Below, one piece after another: positions 7,552-15,547 of a DNA stretch of 48,536 nt. The DNA comes from a virus. Positions within the stretch are counted from its first letter, which is position 1, and each line of letters begins with the position of its first letter. Below the pieces are notes generated by a model, which was not told the origin of the DNA, did not search any database, and saw nothing but the letters and a program-made list of their open reading frames with translations. The translations under genes were made by a program, and so were the position numbers. The DNA is taken from positions 1 through 48,536 of the IMG/VR virus record IMGVR_UViG_3300034062_008208; one strand, written 5' to 3'.

Positions 7552-9830
7552 AATTATTAAAACTAGAAAAATTAAATATAAATAATAGTATAAATACTAT
7601 ATTAAATGTTCAACCTCAAGCAGACACATCACCGCGACCCCCTGGCTGTCCGTGTTGTAAATATACTAAAGATTGTGATGCTAATTCTTTTATATGTAAT
7701 AAACAAATTAATCCTCCAATACCATGCGGCATAGCAATACCGGTAGGTGGTGTAATGGGAGTACCATGCGTTGTTTTTCCCTTTGACACCTGTCAGAATC
7801 TTGTGTTTCCTGACGGCGCATTTGCACGATGTGGAGATCCAGTAAATGGAGTAAGATTATGCGAATATCCTCCTTGTGTAGATGGTAATAAATGCAGCGA
7901 AGTAGTAAATGGAAATTGTAATGAGTGTAATAACTCTTGCACATGCGATAATGTAGCTGATGCTCCGATTCAATTTACAGAAGAATGTGAAAAAGATCCA
8001 AACCAACCACAAATTCCTTGTAAAAATCCAGAAGATTGTGGTGGCAAATGCATTAATGGAGAATGTTTTACTTGCAAATGTGTTGCTAGCTACTCACCTT
8101 CTTCTGAGGAATGCAAGCGCAATCAGGGGGCTGACAATAATTTTGATCCTAATATATGCGAAAACATAAAGGCTAATCATCGAGAACTCGCAGATTCCGA
8201 AGCAGAGGCAGTCAAAGATCGGCCGCCAGAAACAGAAACTTGTTATTTTGATCGTGATGGTTGTATTAATTATTTAACTTGTAGACAATTTAGTGGGCCA
8301 GAAAGATTGAGCACTTGTCAATGTATGCAAAGTTGTAATGATCGAGGAGGACAATTTTCCATAGAAAAACCAGAAGATTGGTGTCCAAATAATGGAAAAG
8401 GTCGCGCTTTAAGTGGCAAATGCTCAGAATGCGGAGGAGGAGGAGGAGGAGGAGGAGGAGGAGGAGTTCCTCCCGGTGTTCCCGGAGTTCCCGGCGTTCC
8501 GGGTGTTCCTCCCGGTGTTCCCGGCGTTCCGGGTGTTCCTCCCGGTGTTCCCGGCGTTCCCGGCATTCCTCCCGGTGTTCCAGGCGTTCCTGGGTCGCCA
8601 CCACCGCCACCACCGCCACCTCCACCACCGCCACCACCACCACCACCACCACCACCTCCGCCAGATGTCGCTCGAGATTTTATCTTAACAAAAAATACTG
8701 TTCATCATAAAAATCCTGTAAATACTTTTATAGGATATTTTAAAATGAATAATCAAGACGATCAAAGTAAATGGTTTAATAATTTAAATAATGATTACTC
8801 ATTTAGTTTAGTAAATAATAGTAATGCACAATTTAGTAGTGATAATGGATCTTTTAGTATAACAGAAAAAAATAAATTATATATTCAAACAATAACAGAT
8901 TATAAAATAAAAAATAAATACTATATAACCGTTAAGTCCGATCATTCAACAGAACAATCAATAACTAAAAATTTTATCATTCTTGTTCTACCTCCTGATC
9001 ATGACGATGCTAACGATCCAGCCTGTTCATGCTATAGTTCGCTATATTTTAGAAATTACAATAATGTTAAAAATTATAATGATAAATTATATCATGTTAT
9101 CAAAATATATAAATCAGGATCAACCACACCAGTTTTTACAAGCGATCCTTTACAAACCTATGGAGAGTTAGTACAGATTTTTAATAACAAAACTTTTAAT
9201 TGTGATCCTACTACAGTTGAGATAAAAATTGCTTCACCGCCACCTCCACCACCACCTCCTCCACCGCCACCACCTCCGCCACTTCCTCCACCCCCGCCGC
9301 CTCCTCCACCTCCACCGCCTCCTCCACCGCCACCACCACCTCCTCCACCGCCACCACCACCTCCTCCTCCACCGCCACCACCGCCTCCTCCACCGCCACC
9401 ACCACCACCTCCTCCACCTCCTCCACCACCACCACCACCACCACCTCCACCGCCTCCTCCACCGCCTCCTCCACCGCCTCCTCCACCGCCTCCTCCACCG
9501 CCACCACCTCCTCCACCGCCTCCTCCACCGCCTCCTCCACCGCCACCACCTCCTCCACCGCCACCACCGCCACCACCGCCACCACCACCTCCTTCACCGC
9601 CACCACCACCTCCGTCCTGTTCGGGAGATTTGGATTGCGAAACATTGTGTTGTAATCCTTACGCTGGATGTATACCATTAGGATTAGCCGCTATAGTTTC
9701 CGTAAATACCCCATGCTCAAATTATGCTGGTGATTATGAAGGAAGCAATGGTACTCTAATATGGTGCTGTGATGGTATTGGCGTCGCTAGACCTACCGGA
9801 TATTGTTGTAATCAAAGTAATATGTATTAG
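7548..9830 (+). CDS. Giant Cys-rich protein with Gly, GVP and polyproline tracts and a cadherin-like domain
   Basis: 760 residues from ATG 7548, overlapping the previous stop (ATGA); an in-frame TTG at 7542 is less likely. A Cys-rich N-terminal region (about 30-295) has spacings like small disulphide-rich or EGF-like repeats (DCGGKCINGECFTCKC). Then come a poly-Gly run (296-306), collagen- or elastin-like GVP/PGVPGVPG repeats (about 306-348), polyproline (about 350-372) and a cadherin-like beta domain (about 373-490: FIGYFKMNNQDD, FSLVNNSNAQF, YYITVKSDH). A beta-rich stretch follows, then a 127-residue polyproline tract with one Leu and one Ser, and a Cys-rich tail (CCNPYAGC, YCCNQ). Disulphides imply folding outside the reducing cytoplasm or in the virion. 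Likely an extended surface or fibre protein (inference). Confidence 0.75.
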   Translation: MKLLKLEKLNINNSINTILNVQPQADTSPRPPGCPCCKYTKDCDANSFICNKQINPPIPCGIAIPVGGVMGVPCVVFPFDTCQNLVFPDGAFARCGDPVNGVRLCEYPPCVDGNKCSEVVNGNCNECNNSCTCDNVADAPIQFTEECEKDPNQPQIPCKNPEDCGGKCINGECFTCKCVASYSPSSEECKRNQGADNNFDPNICENIKANHRELADSEAEAVKDRPPETETCYFDRDGCINYLTCRQFSGPERLSTCQCMQSCNDRGGQFSIEKPEDWCPNNGKGRALSGKCSECGGGGGGGGGGGVPPGVPGVPGVPGVPPGVPGVPGVPPGVPGVPGIPPGVPGVPGSPPPPPPPPPPPPPPPPPPPPPPDVARDFILTKNTVHHKNPVNTFIGYFKMNNQDDQSKWFNNLNNDYSFSLVNNSNAQFSSDNGSFSITEKNKLYIQTITDYKIKNKYYITVKSDHSTEQSITKNFIILVLPPDHDDANDPACSCYSSLYFRNYNNVKNYNDKLYHVIKIYKSGSTTPVFTSDPLQTYGELVQIFNNKTFNCDPTTVEIKIASPPPPPPPPPPPPPPPLPPPPPPPPPPPPPPPPPPPPPPPPPPPPPPPPPPPPPPPPPPPPPPPPPPPPPPPPPPPPPPPPPPPPPPPPPPPPPPPPPPPPPPPPPPPPPPPPPPPPPPPSPPPPPPSCSGDLDCETLCCNPYAGCIPLGLAAIVSVNTPCSNYAGDYEGSNGTLIWCCDGIGVARPTGYCCNQSNMY
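8433..8665 (+). repeat. Poly-Gly, GVP and polyproline coding repeats
   Basis: GGA repeats about ten times, then come GTTCCC/GGCGTTCC-type 9-bp units coding GVP and PGVPGVPGVP, then about 20 CCN codons. The GVP block is GC-rich and consists of near-identical units, so it is prone to slippage. Confidence 0.9.
9235..9616 (+). repeat. Polyproline-coding tract, about 127 codons
   Basis: This is the longest near-uninterrupted proline run in the window, broken only by one CTT (Leu) near the start and one TCA (Ser) near the end. It is built from permuted CCTCCTCCACCG and CCACCACCG blocks. Confidence 0.95.
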
Positions 9831-9831
9831 T

Positions 9832-9847
9832 TGGTGTATTAAATAAT
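9832..9847 (+). promoter_or_regulatory. Candidate phage late promoter, TGGTGTATTAAATAAT
   Basis: It lies immediately after the stop of the giant Cys-rich gene, with its GG 49 bases before ATG 9882. It is another copy of the TGGTGTATWW element. Confidence 0.6.
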
Positions 9848-9881
9848 ACTCTATCTTATAATATTTTATTAAAGGTTTATT

Positions 9882-10202
9882 ATGAACGAAAATATTATCG
9901 ATTTTTGGCAAGTAGTTGCAACCACAAGTTTCGGAATAGTCGTGACACTTATAGGATTTTGGGTAACAGTAGGAAAAAATATGGCCACAAAAAATGATGT
10001 TTTGCGCATGATAGAAACTCAAAGTCCATACTCTCAAGATCGTCAATTTATTATGGAAAGATTAGCGGCTAATAAAGAAAGTCAAGCAGCATTCGCCAGT
10101 GCATTACAACGAAATACAGAAGTTATGAATGAACTAAAAATTCAATTAGTCACACTAGGCAAAACACTAGAGGCACTAGAAGAAAGAATAGAAAGGGCAT
10201 AA
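9882..10202 (+). CDS. Small membrane-anchored coiled-coil protein
   Basis: 106 residues; AAAGG precedes ATG 9882. One membrane segment (about 10-30, VVATTSFGIVVTLIGFWVTV) is followed by a polar helical region (about 45-105) with heptad-like Leu/Ile/Val spacing ending in LGKTLEALEERIERA, probably a coiled coil. The layout (short N-terminal anchor plus coiled coil) resembles spanin-like or holin-accessory proteins, but no lipobox is present and the function is not established. The next gene follows after 1 base. Confidence 0.65.
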   Translation: MNENIIDFWQVVATTSFGIVVTLIGFWVTVGKNMATKNDVLRMIETQSPYSQDRQFIMERLAANKESQAAFASALQRNTEVMNELKIQLVTLGKTLEALEERIERA

Positions 10203-10203
10203 T

Positions 10204-10407
10204 ATGGCAAATGATATTGGTTTAGCAAATAGTGGAGAGGCTATAAAACACGGAACTCTTGTAATAGCACCATCTCCGTTCACAGATAGTTTTCAATATC
10301 AAAACGTTAATGTTTATAATAAACCAGTTATTACTGATATAGAAAATAAATATGATGAACGATTTGATGATATTAGTTACTACACAATAGGTTCAGGAAC
10401 TCTCTAA
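10204..10407 (+). CDS. Small hypothetical protein
   Basis: 67 residues, with AGGGC 5 bases before ATG 10204. Soluble, without Cys; contains HGTLVIAPSPFTDSFQYQNVN and a C-terminal Tyr-rich end. It lies between a membrane-anchored protein and a tail-fibre-like protein, so a small virion or fibre-assembly role is possible but unproven. No family recognised. Confidence 0.55.
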   Translation: MANDIGLANSGEAIKHGTLVIAPSPFTDSFQYQNVNVYNKPVITDIENKYDERFDDISYYTIGSGTL

Positions 10408-10416
10408 GATTTAATT

Positions 10417-11805
10417 ATGGCTGTTTTTAAAATTAACTTAAATAAAGTATTAAATAGTGGTGGGTCTATCAAGGTTAGAAAATCAGATGAATCTGTTACG
10501 CCCACACCAACTCCGAGTCAAACCACAATAATTACGCCTACACTAACTCCAACCACAACGACCACTCTTACGCCCACGGCTACTCCAGCAGCACAAAACA
10601 ATTTATCATTTTCTAATTATTACAAGGCATCTGCTGACAACGTAAATCCATTCCCAGATCAGTACAGCGTGTCTGGTCAGGGAACGTCGGGCAGTCCCAT
10701 GACTGTCACTGTAGGAGGTGGAAATCCATTAACAGACGACGAGGATCATCGCGTGTGGCTGTTGGTCAACCAGACTGGGACGCTCTCTTGGTCTATATCA
10801 CTTTCTGGCAGCGATTATCAGGGCGAAGCAAGACTGTTTCGTCATGCTGGAACACCTAGTCAGCATGGATGGTCAAGCAGCTCCACTATCTCTGGCGGCA
10901 CTGCGATATCTAATGTCGCCATTGGTGGTAGTACGCTGACCGGCACTGCCTCTGTGACTGCTGGTGAGTATTTAGTCATTCGCTGGATGGAAGATGAACG
11001 GGTTGGTGGTCAAAATCCTACCGCTACAGCGATATTATCAATAGCAAGCATAACCACCACAACAACGCCCACGACTACTCCCACAACAACACCAACAGGC
11101 ACTACAACAACAACCCCAACAGCAACACCAACGACAACCCCCACCACTGCGACACAATTTTCACCAATGGCAGTTATGCTAACAACGGGTTCTTCATATA
11201 CAATACCAACTGGTGCTACCAATATGAAAGCATGGGCTATTGGAAGTGGTGGGAATTACGGCAGAAGCGCTGGCGGAACAGCGTATAAAACATGGGTCGT
11301 AAACGGCGGTTCTTCTATTTCTTACAGCGTAGGAGCTGCTGTTAGTAATACCAATCTTGATGCGCCCGGTAATAATACAACAGTAACATATAATGGAACG
11401 ACTATTACTGGATTTGGTGGCGGTAGAGCAAGCAATGGAACTCTCAAATATAACGGTGGAGAATTTTCTGGCGGAGACGGTGGAGCTATAGGAGGATCAA
11501 TACAATATTTGGGTAACGGAATTTGGGCTGCGGGGGCGGTTGGTGGAAATACCTCACAAAATATTGGAGGATATATAGTATTTAAAGCAACAGATGTAGA
11601 TGGTCTATTTGCCGTATTAAATCTATTAGGAATAGACCCAACCACAAATATAGAAAATACTAAGCCTAGTAATCCAAATGTATTTGGTGCTGGTAGTCAT
11701 TTTGATAAATATGGAGGATTTATCTCTGGTGGTATAGGCGGCGGTAATGGATCCGGTACAAATGAAACTAGAGAAACAGGAGCAGTAATACTTTACTTTA
11801 CATAA
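10417..11805 (+). CDS. Tail-fibre-like protein with Thr/Pro linkers and a glycine-rich C-terminal domain
   Basis: 462 residues. A short N-terminus (MAVFKINLNKVLNSGG) precedes a Thr/Pro linker (about 28-62). A beta-rich domain follows (about 65-208), encoded by a clearly more GC-rich stretch, then a second Thr/Pro linker (about 209-247). The C-terminal glycine-rich domain (about 250-462) has MLTTGSSYTIPTGATNMKAWAIGSGG, several GGxxG turns and a terminal GAVILYFT strand. Such glycine-rich domains occur at the tips of tail fibres and adhesins, where polyglycine loops contact the receptor. Predicted role: host recognition (inference from domain type). Confidence 0.75.
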   Translation: MAVFKINLNKVLNSGGSIKVRKSDESVTPTPTPSQTTIITPTLTPTTTTTLTPTATPAAQNNLSFSNYYKASADNVNPFPDQYSVSGQGTSGSPMTVTVGGGNPLTDDEDHRVWLLVNQTGTLSWSISLSGSDYQGEARLFRHAGTPSQHGWSSSSTISGGTAISNVAIGGSTLTGTASVTAGEYLVIRWMEDERVGGQNPTATAILSIASITTTTTPTTTPTTTPTGTTTTTPTATPTTTPTTATQFSPMAVMLTTGSSYTIPTGATNMKAWAIGSGGNYGRSAGGTAYKTWVVNGGSSISYSVGAAVSNTNLDAPGNNTTVTYNGTTITGFGGGRASNGTLKYNGGEFSGGDGGAIGGSIQYLGNGIWAAGAVGGNTSQNIGGYIVFKATDVDGLFAVLNLLGIDPTTNIENTKPSNPNVFGAGSHFDKYGGFISGGIGGGNGSGTNETRETGAVILYFT

Positions 11806-11807
11806 TC

Positions 11808-12284
11808 ATGCCAAGCATATTAACAAGCCCGAATGGAAATAGTATAATTCTAATTCCTCGCAGTGGATCGCACTCAATAGCAATGGCTATGTTACAATCC
11901 TTTTATCCAGATATAGAAATAACAGATCCGTATCATCCTGCTTATTTTTATCCAATTAGCCAAGACAATGGTCAAAAATGTGTTATTGTTAGAAATCCAA
12001 TTGAAAGATTTCGATCTATGGTGTCTCATAGAAACAGAACAGTTGAAGAACAATTAGAAAATCCAATATATGGTTGTGAATTCTGTCATATTACAAATTA
12101 TGACAGAGCATTTTTATTTGAAACGCAATTACAAGATTGCGCAAATTGGCTTGGAATTACAGTGCCATTGCCACATTTGGATGCTAGTGAAAATAAACCC
12201 GTTTTAACAACAGAACAAGAAAATAGAGTTCGTGAAATATATGCAACAGATATTGAGTTGTGGGAATCATTGATGAATACATAA
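11808..12284 (+). CDS. Sulfotransferase-like protein
   Basis: 158 residues, shorter than typical cellular sulfotransferases (about 250-350). IPRSGSHSIAMAM (16-28) fits the 5'-phosphosulfate-binding loop (PxxGTTxL-type), and VIVRNPIERFRSMVSH (59-74) fits the 3'-phosphate-binding R-x-P-x-x-R-x-x-S motif with Arg62 and Ser70. The end, IYATDIELWESL, resembles the family's terminal helix (Y-x-x-D-x-x-L/W). The family moves sulfate from PAPS to sugars or proteins. The gene follows the fibre-like gene by 2 bases, so a substrate on the virion or on host glycans is possible (inference). Confidence 0.75.
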   Translation: MPSILTSPNGNSIILIPRSGSHSIAMAMLQSFYPDIEITDPYHPAYFYPISQDNGQKCVIVRNPIERFRSMVSHRNRTVEEQLENPIYGCEFCHITNYDRAFLFETQLQDCANWLGITVPLPHLDASENKPVLTTEQENRVREIYATDIELWESLMNT

Positions 12285-12309
12285 TTTATGAGTCAAAAAT
12301 TATTAATAA

Positions 12310-12338
12310 TTGACATGGGAAAATACAATGATTATGAT
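12310..12338 (+). promoter_or_regulatory. Candidate sigma-70-type promoter
   Basis: TTGACA (12310-12315), a 17-bp spacer and TATGAT (12333-12338) lie in the 178-bp gap before the holin-like gene. The gap also holds the late-type element at 12424. Apart from these and a 21-codon open frame at 12288 with no ribosome site, I see nothing else in the gap. Confidence 0.5.
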
Positions 12339-12423
12339 AGAGTATTTTTATGATATAAAGCAAAATATATTCGATCAAGCTTTAAAAACCGTAAAATTTA
12401 ATAGATAATAATAAAAATCCGTA

Positions 12424-12438
12424 TGGTGTATTATTATA
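12424..12438 (+). promoter_or_regulatory. Candidate phage late promoter, TGGTGTATTATTATA
   Basis: The GG lies 38 bases before ATG 12463 of the holin-like gene. It matches the other TGGTGTATWW copies and would start transcription of the membrane-protein cluster. Confidence 0.6.
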
Positions 12439-12462
12439 TAGTATTTATTTTTGGAGAAAATC

Positions 12463-12807
12463 ATGATCAAGCCCGGATATCGCACAAGTGAGTTCTGGTT
12501 TACACTCGTTAGTTTTATTTTTAGTGGATTATATCTAACTGGTATCATTAATGATCATACTAATAAAGAAGAACTTATTAGTGTTGTTAGTCATGCTGTA
12601 GAAAGTTGTATTCTAATTGGTGGTCAATTTGTAATATTATATAAGTATATTAATAGTAGAAAAAATATTAAAGCTGAAATCAAACCAGAAGTTGTCAATA
12701 CCCCACCAGTTGTTAATGAGGAGACAAAAGATGATAAACCAAGAAAGTCCAGAAACACCAAAAAGCCAAGAACTAATACTAAACGAAGTAGAAAAACTGA
12801 TAAGTAG
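12463..12807 (+). CDS. Holin-like two-helix membrane protein
   Basis: 114 residues from ATG 12463, with GGAG at 12452-12455; TTG 12451 is rejected. KPGYRTSEFWFTLVSFIFSGLYLTG gives the first membrane segment, and a second lies at about 47-62 (ESCILIGGQFVILYKYI). A Lys/Arg-rich polar tail of about 45 residues ends in KRSRKTDK. R/K-T-S-E-F-W before the first helix and a basic C-terminal tail are typical of several phage holin families. Holins make the lethal membrane lesion at lysis. No classical endolysin is recognised nearby; a papain-like protease lies 1.2 kb downstream. Confidence 0.6.
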   Translation: MIKPGYRTSEFWFTLVSFIFSGLYLTGIINDHTNKEELISVVSHAVESCILIGGQFVILYKYINSRKNIKAEIKPEVVNTPPVVNEETKDDKPRKSRNTKKPRTNTKRSRKTDK

Positions 12808-13159
12808 AACAAAAGAATCATTTAAGGATGTTAAAAGATTCGCAATAGATCAAGCATGGAAAATTTTACAGCTAGCAATAGCTAGCATTATTCAAATTAT
12901 AGAAATAATAGGAAATGATTTAAGTAGTCCAGATAAAAAAGCTCTTGCTATGAGCATGATTAGTAAATTCTACGATAGCTTATTTTTAGCAGTTGACATT
13001 CCTGTTGTACCTCACATAATAGAAGGGTACATTCATTCTTATGTTAAAAGTTTTCTTATGATTTTGGTCAGTTCAACAATTGATAGTATGGTTAAAATCT
13101 TTAGAGAAGCGGGCGTTTTTAAACCAAAGTTAACAGTTCAAAACAATTATTTAGTCTGA
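12731..13159 (+). CDS. Hydrophobic-helix protein nested over the holin-like tail
   Basis: 142 residues from ATG 12731, preceded by GAGGAG 6 bases upstream. The first 77 bases lie inside the basic tail of the holin-like gene in another frame. It has amphipathic or hydrophobic helices at about 42-60 (WKILQLAIASIIQIIEII) and about 110-130 (SFLMILVSSTIDSMVKIF). No Cys or lipobox. The family is not recognised. Overlap with a holin-like gene and shared upstream signals suggest co-regulated membrane function, perhaps lysis control (inference). Confidence 0.6.
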   Translation: MINQESPETPKSQELILNEVEKLISRTKESFKDVKRFAIDQAWKILQLAIASIIQIIEIIGNDLSSPDKKALAMSMISKFYDSLFLAVDIPVVPHIIEGYIHSYVKSFLMILVSSTIDSMVKIFREAGVFKPKLTVQNNYLV

Positions 13160-13172
13160 AAGGACGAATCTT

Positions 13173-13529
13173 ATGAATTATGCCGAAAGTTTTCAAGAAT
13201 TTAGTAGTCGATTATCAACAACGGATTTAATGGTTTACGGCGGAGCCGCTTTAGTATTATTTGTATTGTTCAAGGATAAATTAACTCCATTAAAAGATCT
13301 AATAATTAATACTTACAATAGTGTTATGAATAAGGTAAAAAACGACACTGTAACATCTACACCTGTAACTACAGTTAAAACTAATGATAATGATTTTCTC
13401 AAACTAATTAGTAGTTGGAAAAATACTAGAGATTTAGCAGAAAAAATGGGATGTCCAAAAGCTGTTGAAGTTTTAGATGGCGCATTCCCATATCTCAGTC
13501 CTAATGTTTGTCATCAGGAGAACAAATGA
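13173..13529 (+). CDS. Single-pass membrane protein, unknown
   Basis: 118 residues; GAAAGGA precedes ATG 13173. One membrane segment is seen at about 19-34 (LMVYGGAALVLFVLFK). A Thr/Val-rich linker follows, then a soluble C-terminal domain (about 72-118) with NDFLKLISSWKNTRDLAEKMG and two Cys. It overlaps the next start by 4 bases (ATGA). No family recognised; part of the membrane-protein cluster. Confidence 0.65.
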   Translation: MNYAESFQEFSSRLSTTDLMVYGGAALVLFVLFKDKLTPLKDLIINTYNSVMNKVKNDTVTSTPVTTVKTNDNDFLKLISSWKNTRDLAEKMGCPKAVEVLDGAFPYLSPNVCHQENK

Positions 13530-14029
13530 ATACTAAAAATACCACTAATATAATAGTTCTAGTTATTGGAGGACTATTACTAGCGTATGGATTACTTGGA
13601 CCAGTTATTAAAAATAATCTATCCACCAACCCAGTAAATAATGTTCCATCAGTATTAGCTCCGTTGGATCCATCATTAAAAGATAATTGTGAAAAAGTAA
13701 CTGAAATTCTAAAATCCGGAAGTTCTGATCGATCAGTAGATGGCGTTAAATTAAGTAGTTTATTCTCTGACTTGGCAAGACTAATAGAATTAGATGGTGA
13801 AAATGAAGTAATTAAAAATACTGATGAAATTAGAGAAGCTAATAAAATAGCTGGAGCTTTTTATAATTTGGATCTTAAAGGTAAATATCCTGATCTAACA
13901 CAGGCAGCTACTTATGTTGTTGTACAGCATATCGGAGACGATAATGTAGCCCTAGATCCTGAACTTAGGAAAAAAGCCGTAGAAGCTTTTAATGGTTTAG
14001 CATGGGCTTTTTATGAGGGTAGTAAATAA
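13526..14029 (+). CDS. Membrane-anchored protein with helical soluble domain
   Basis: 167 residues from ATG 13526, with GGAG 5-6 bases upstream; an in-frame TTG at 13508 is less likely. The N-terminal membrane anchor (about 8-28, IIVLVIGGLLLAYGLLGPVI) has no signal-peptidase site that I trust. The rest is predicted helical (about 50-165), with SLFSDLARLIEL, EIREANKIAGAFY and AVEAFNGLAWAFYEG. Its end overlaps the papain-like gene start (TAATGG), implying coupled expression. Function unknown; a partner or inhibitor of the protease is a possibility. Confidence 0.65.
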   Translation: MNTKNTTNIIVLVIGGLLLAYGLLGPVIKNNLSTNPVNNVPSVLAPLDPSLKDNCEKVTEILKSGSSDRSVDGVKLSSLFSDLARLIELDGENEVIKNTDEIREANKIAGAFYNLDLKGKYPDLTQAATYVVVQHIGDDNVALDPELRKKAVEAFNGLAWAFYEGSK

Positions 14030-14958
14030 TGGCAAGACTATCTCCTGAACAATTACTAAAACTATACAAAGATGGATTTCAGGGATGTCTTTGGGAAGGT
14101 CATATATTCGAAAATCTTTTAGAAAATTCTAAGTATGGTTATTTTGGAGACGGAGCCAAAAAAATTGTTGGAACTGGTAAAGGTAAACTATCTACTCCAT
14201 ACAAAAGTGTTTTGAAGTTTGATAAGAATCCTTATAATGAGCGCCAGGTTACAGGGGACTGTGTAAGCCACTCTACTAGAAATGCTGTAGACGTATCTCG
14301 TGCTGTAGAAATAGATATAGATAAACATAAAGAAAGTTGGATAGCAAGAGGCGCAACAGAAGCAATATACGGAGCAAGAGGTCATGGTGGACAAGGAATG
14401 AGTTGTTCTAGAGCAGCACAATTTGTCAGCCAATATGGTGGTGTCTTAGTTAGAAAAAACTATCCCGGAGTTGTGGACCTTACCAAATATCAAGGCATGT
14501 TGGGTGCCGGATGGGGTGGTCGTAGTTTGCCAGACAAAGTTATAGACCTTGCAAATGATCATCAAGTTAAAACTGTTAGCTTAGTAAGAACGATAGAAGA
14601 AGCCAGAGACGCTCTGGCTAACGGTTATGGAATTAGTGTTTGTAGTAGTTATGGTTTTAGTAGTCGAAGAGATAGTAAGGGTTTTGCTAAACCGCAAGGC
14701 TCTTGGGCTCATGCTATGGCATGGATTGCTTGTGATGATACTGGTAGTGAACCAGCTTTTTTGGTTCAGAATAGTTGGGGAAAATGGAATGATGGCGGTC
14801 ATCCATCATGGGGTCCGATTCCTGATGGATCATTTTTAATAAAAGCAGATGTTGCTGCTGGTATGTTAAAAGGCAACGCAGCATACGCTTTTAGCGACTT
14901 TGATGGATTTCCATTACAAAAATTACCAGACTATGGTTTTGATTATTTAAAATCTTAG
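14029..14958 (+). CDS. Papain-like cysteine protease (C1 fold)
   Basis: 309 residues. The papain landmarks occur in order: Q73-x(4)-C78 within RQVTGDCVSHSTRNA (oxyanion Gln and nucleophile), GSWAHAMAWIA with His228, and LVQNSWG with Asn248. The SWGKWNDGG stretch after Asn matches the family's NSWG-x-x-W-G-x-x-G. There is no signal peptide or propeptide. Sitting inside a cluster of holin-like and membrane proteins, it could act in lysis, particle maturation or host takeover; none is shown. Cysteine proteases of this type occur in large phages, but I know of no firm role. Confidence 0.8.
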   Translation: MARLSPEQLLKLYKDGFQGCLWEGHIFENLLENSKYGYFGDGAKKIVGTGKGKLSTPYKSVLKFDKNPYNERQVTGDCVSHSTRNAVDVSRAVEIDIDKHKESWIARGATEAIYGARGHGGQGMSCSRAAQFVSQYGGVLVRKNYPGVVDLTKYQGMLGAGWGGRSLPDKVIDLANDHQVKTVSLVRTIEEARDALANGYGISVCSSYGFSSRRDSKGFAKPQGSWAHAMAWIACDDTGSEPAFLVQNSWGKWNDGGHPSWGPIPDGSFLIKADVAAGMLKGNAAYAFSDFDGFPLQKLPDYGFDYLKS

Positions 14959-14967
14959 GAATACACA

Positions 14968-15294
14968 ATGAGTTTACCTAATTTAACTAAAGTTCCATCA
15001 TTAGGGCTGAATCTACCGCCTCTTCCGCCTTATCAAAAATGGGCATATAATAGAGATACAAATAGTTTAGTTCTTATAGAATTTGTATACGAAAAGATTA
15101 ATCAGGAATTGCAAACACAAAATATATTATCCAAAGAATCAGAAGACTCTATAAGCTTATTAACAACTACTTTACAACAATCTTCTTTATTAATAAATAG
15201 TCAATTACAAATTTTAGAAAACAGAATGAATGTTTTGGAAACGTTAGTAAATTCTATAGTTCCGCCAACAGTAACAACAACAGGCACTATCTAA
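14968..15294 (+). CDS. Small coiled-coil protein, unknown
   Basis: 108 residues, ATG 14968 after AGGAAT. A Pro/Leu-rich N-terminus (GLNLPPLPPYQKWAYNRDTNSL) precedes a long helix (about 40-95) with regular hydrophobic spacing ending in LENRMNVLETLVNSI, likely an oligomeric coiled coil, then a short Thr-rich tail. Such proteins often serve as virion or fibre-trimerising parts; function unknown. Confidence 0.6.
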   Translation: MSLPNLTKVPSLGLNLPPLPPYQKWAYNRDTNSLVLIEFVYEKINQELQTQNILSKESEDSISLLTTTLQQSSLLINSQLQILENRMNVLETLVNSIVPPTVTTTGTI

Positions 15295-15343
15295 TATTTG
15301 ATATTTAAGTTAGCAAATCTGTTTTGAATATCAACAAGATATA

Positions 15344-15361
15344 TGGTGTATAACCATTATA
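15344..15361 (+). promoter_or_regulatory. Candidate phage late promoter, TGGTGTATAACCATTATA
   Basis: Its GG lies 35 bases before ATG 15380. It is preceded by an 8-bp inverted repeat, TTGATATT (15298-15305) and AATATCAA (15327-15334), of uncertain meaning. Confidence 0.6.
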
Positions 15362-15379
15362 TCGTACTGGAGTTTATAT

Positions 15380-15547
15380 ATGAAATTTCTTGATAAATTA
15401 GCCTTAAATAGATTAATATCAATAATATTAAACTTTATTTTATCTATCATTAAGATAATTGCACCAAAAGATAATAATCCAGCACCTCCAGTGCCCAAAC
15501 CTCCTTTAAAAAGACGACCATGGTTTCCTAGAGGTAAAAATGAATAA
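15380..15547 (+). CDS. Small membrane protein, 55 residues
   Basis: ATG 15380 follows CTGGAG by about 9 bases and a candidate late promoter by 35. One hydrophobic helix (about 12-28, LISIILNFILSIIKIIA) is followed by a Pro-rich basic tail (PAPPVPKPPLKRRPWFPRGK). The stop overlaps the next start by 8 bases. The spacing signals and position make it a real gene in my view. The anchor plus Pro-rich tail is loosely spanin-like, without proof. Confidence 0.65.
   Translation: MKFLDKLALNRLISIILNFILSIIKIIAPKDNNPAPPVPKPPLKRRPWFPRGKNE

Noticed and set aside
12288-12350. 21-codon open frame in the gap before the holin-like gene
   Set aside because: No ribosome site, and it overlaps the candidate -35/-10 boxes.
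15298-15334. 8-bp inverted repeat TTGATATT/AATATCAA as a terminator
   Set aside because: A/T-rich 8-bp arms with a 21-base loop and no T-run; too weak to call, noted only beside the promoter.
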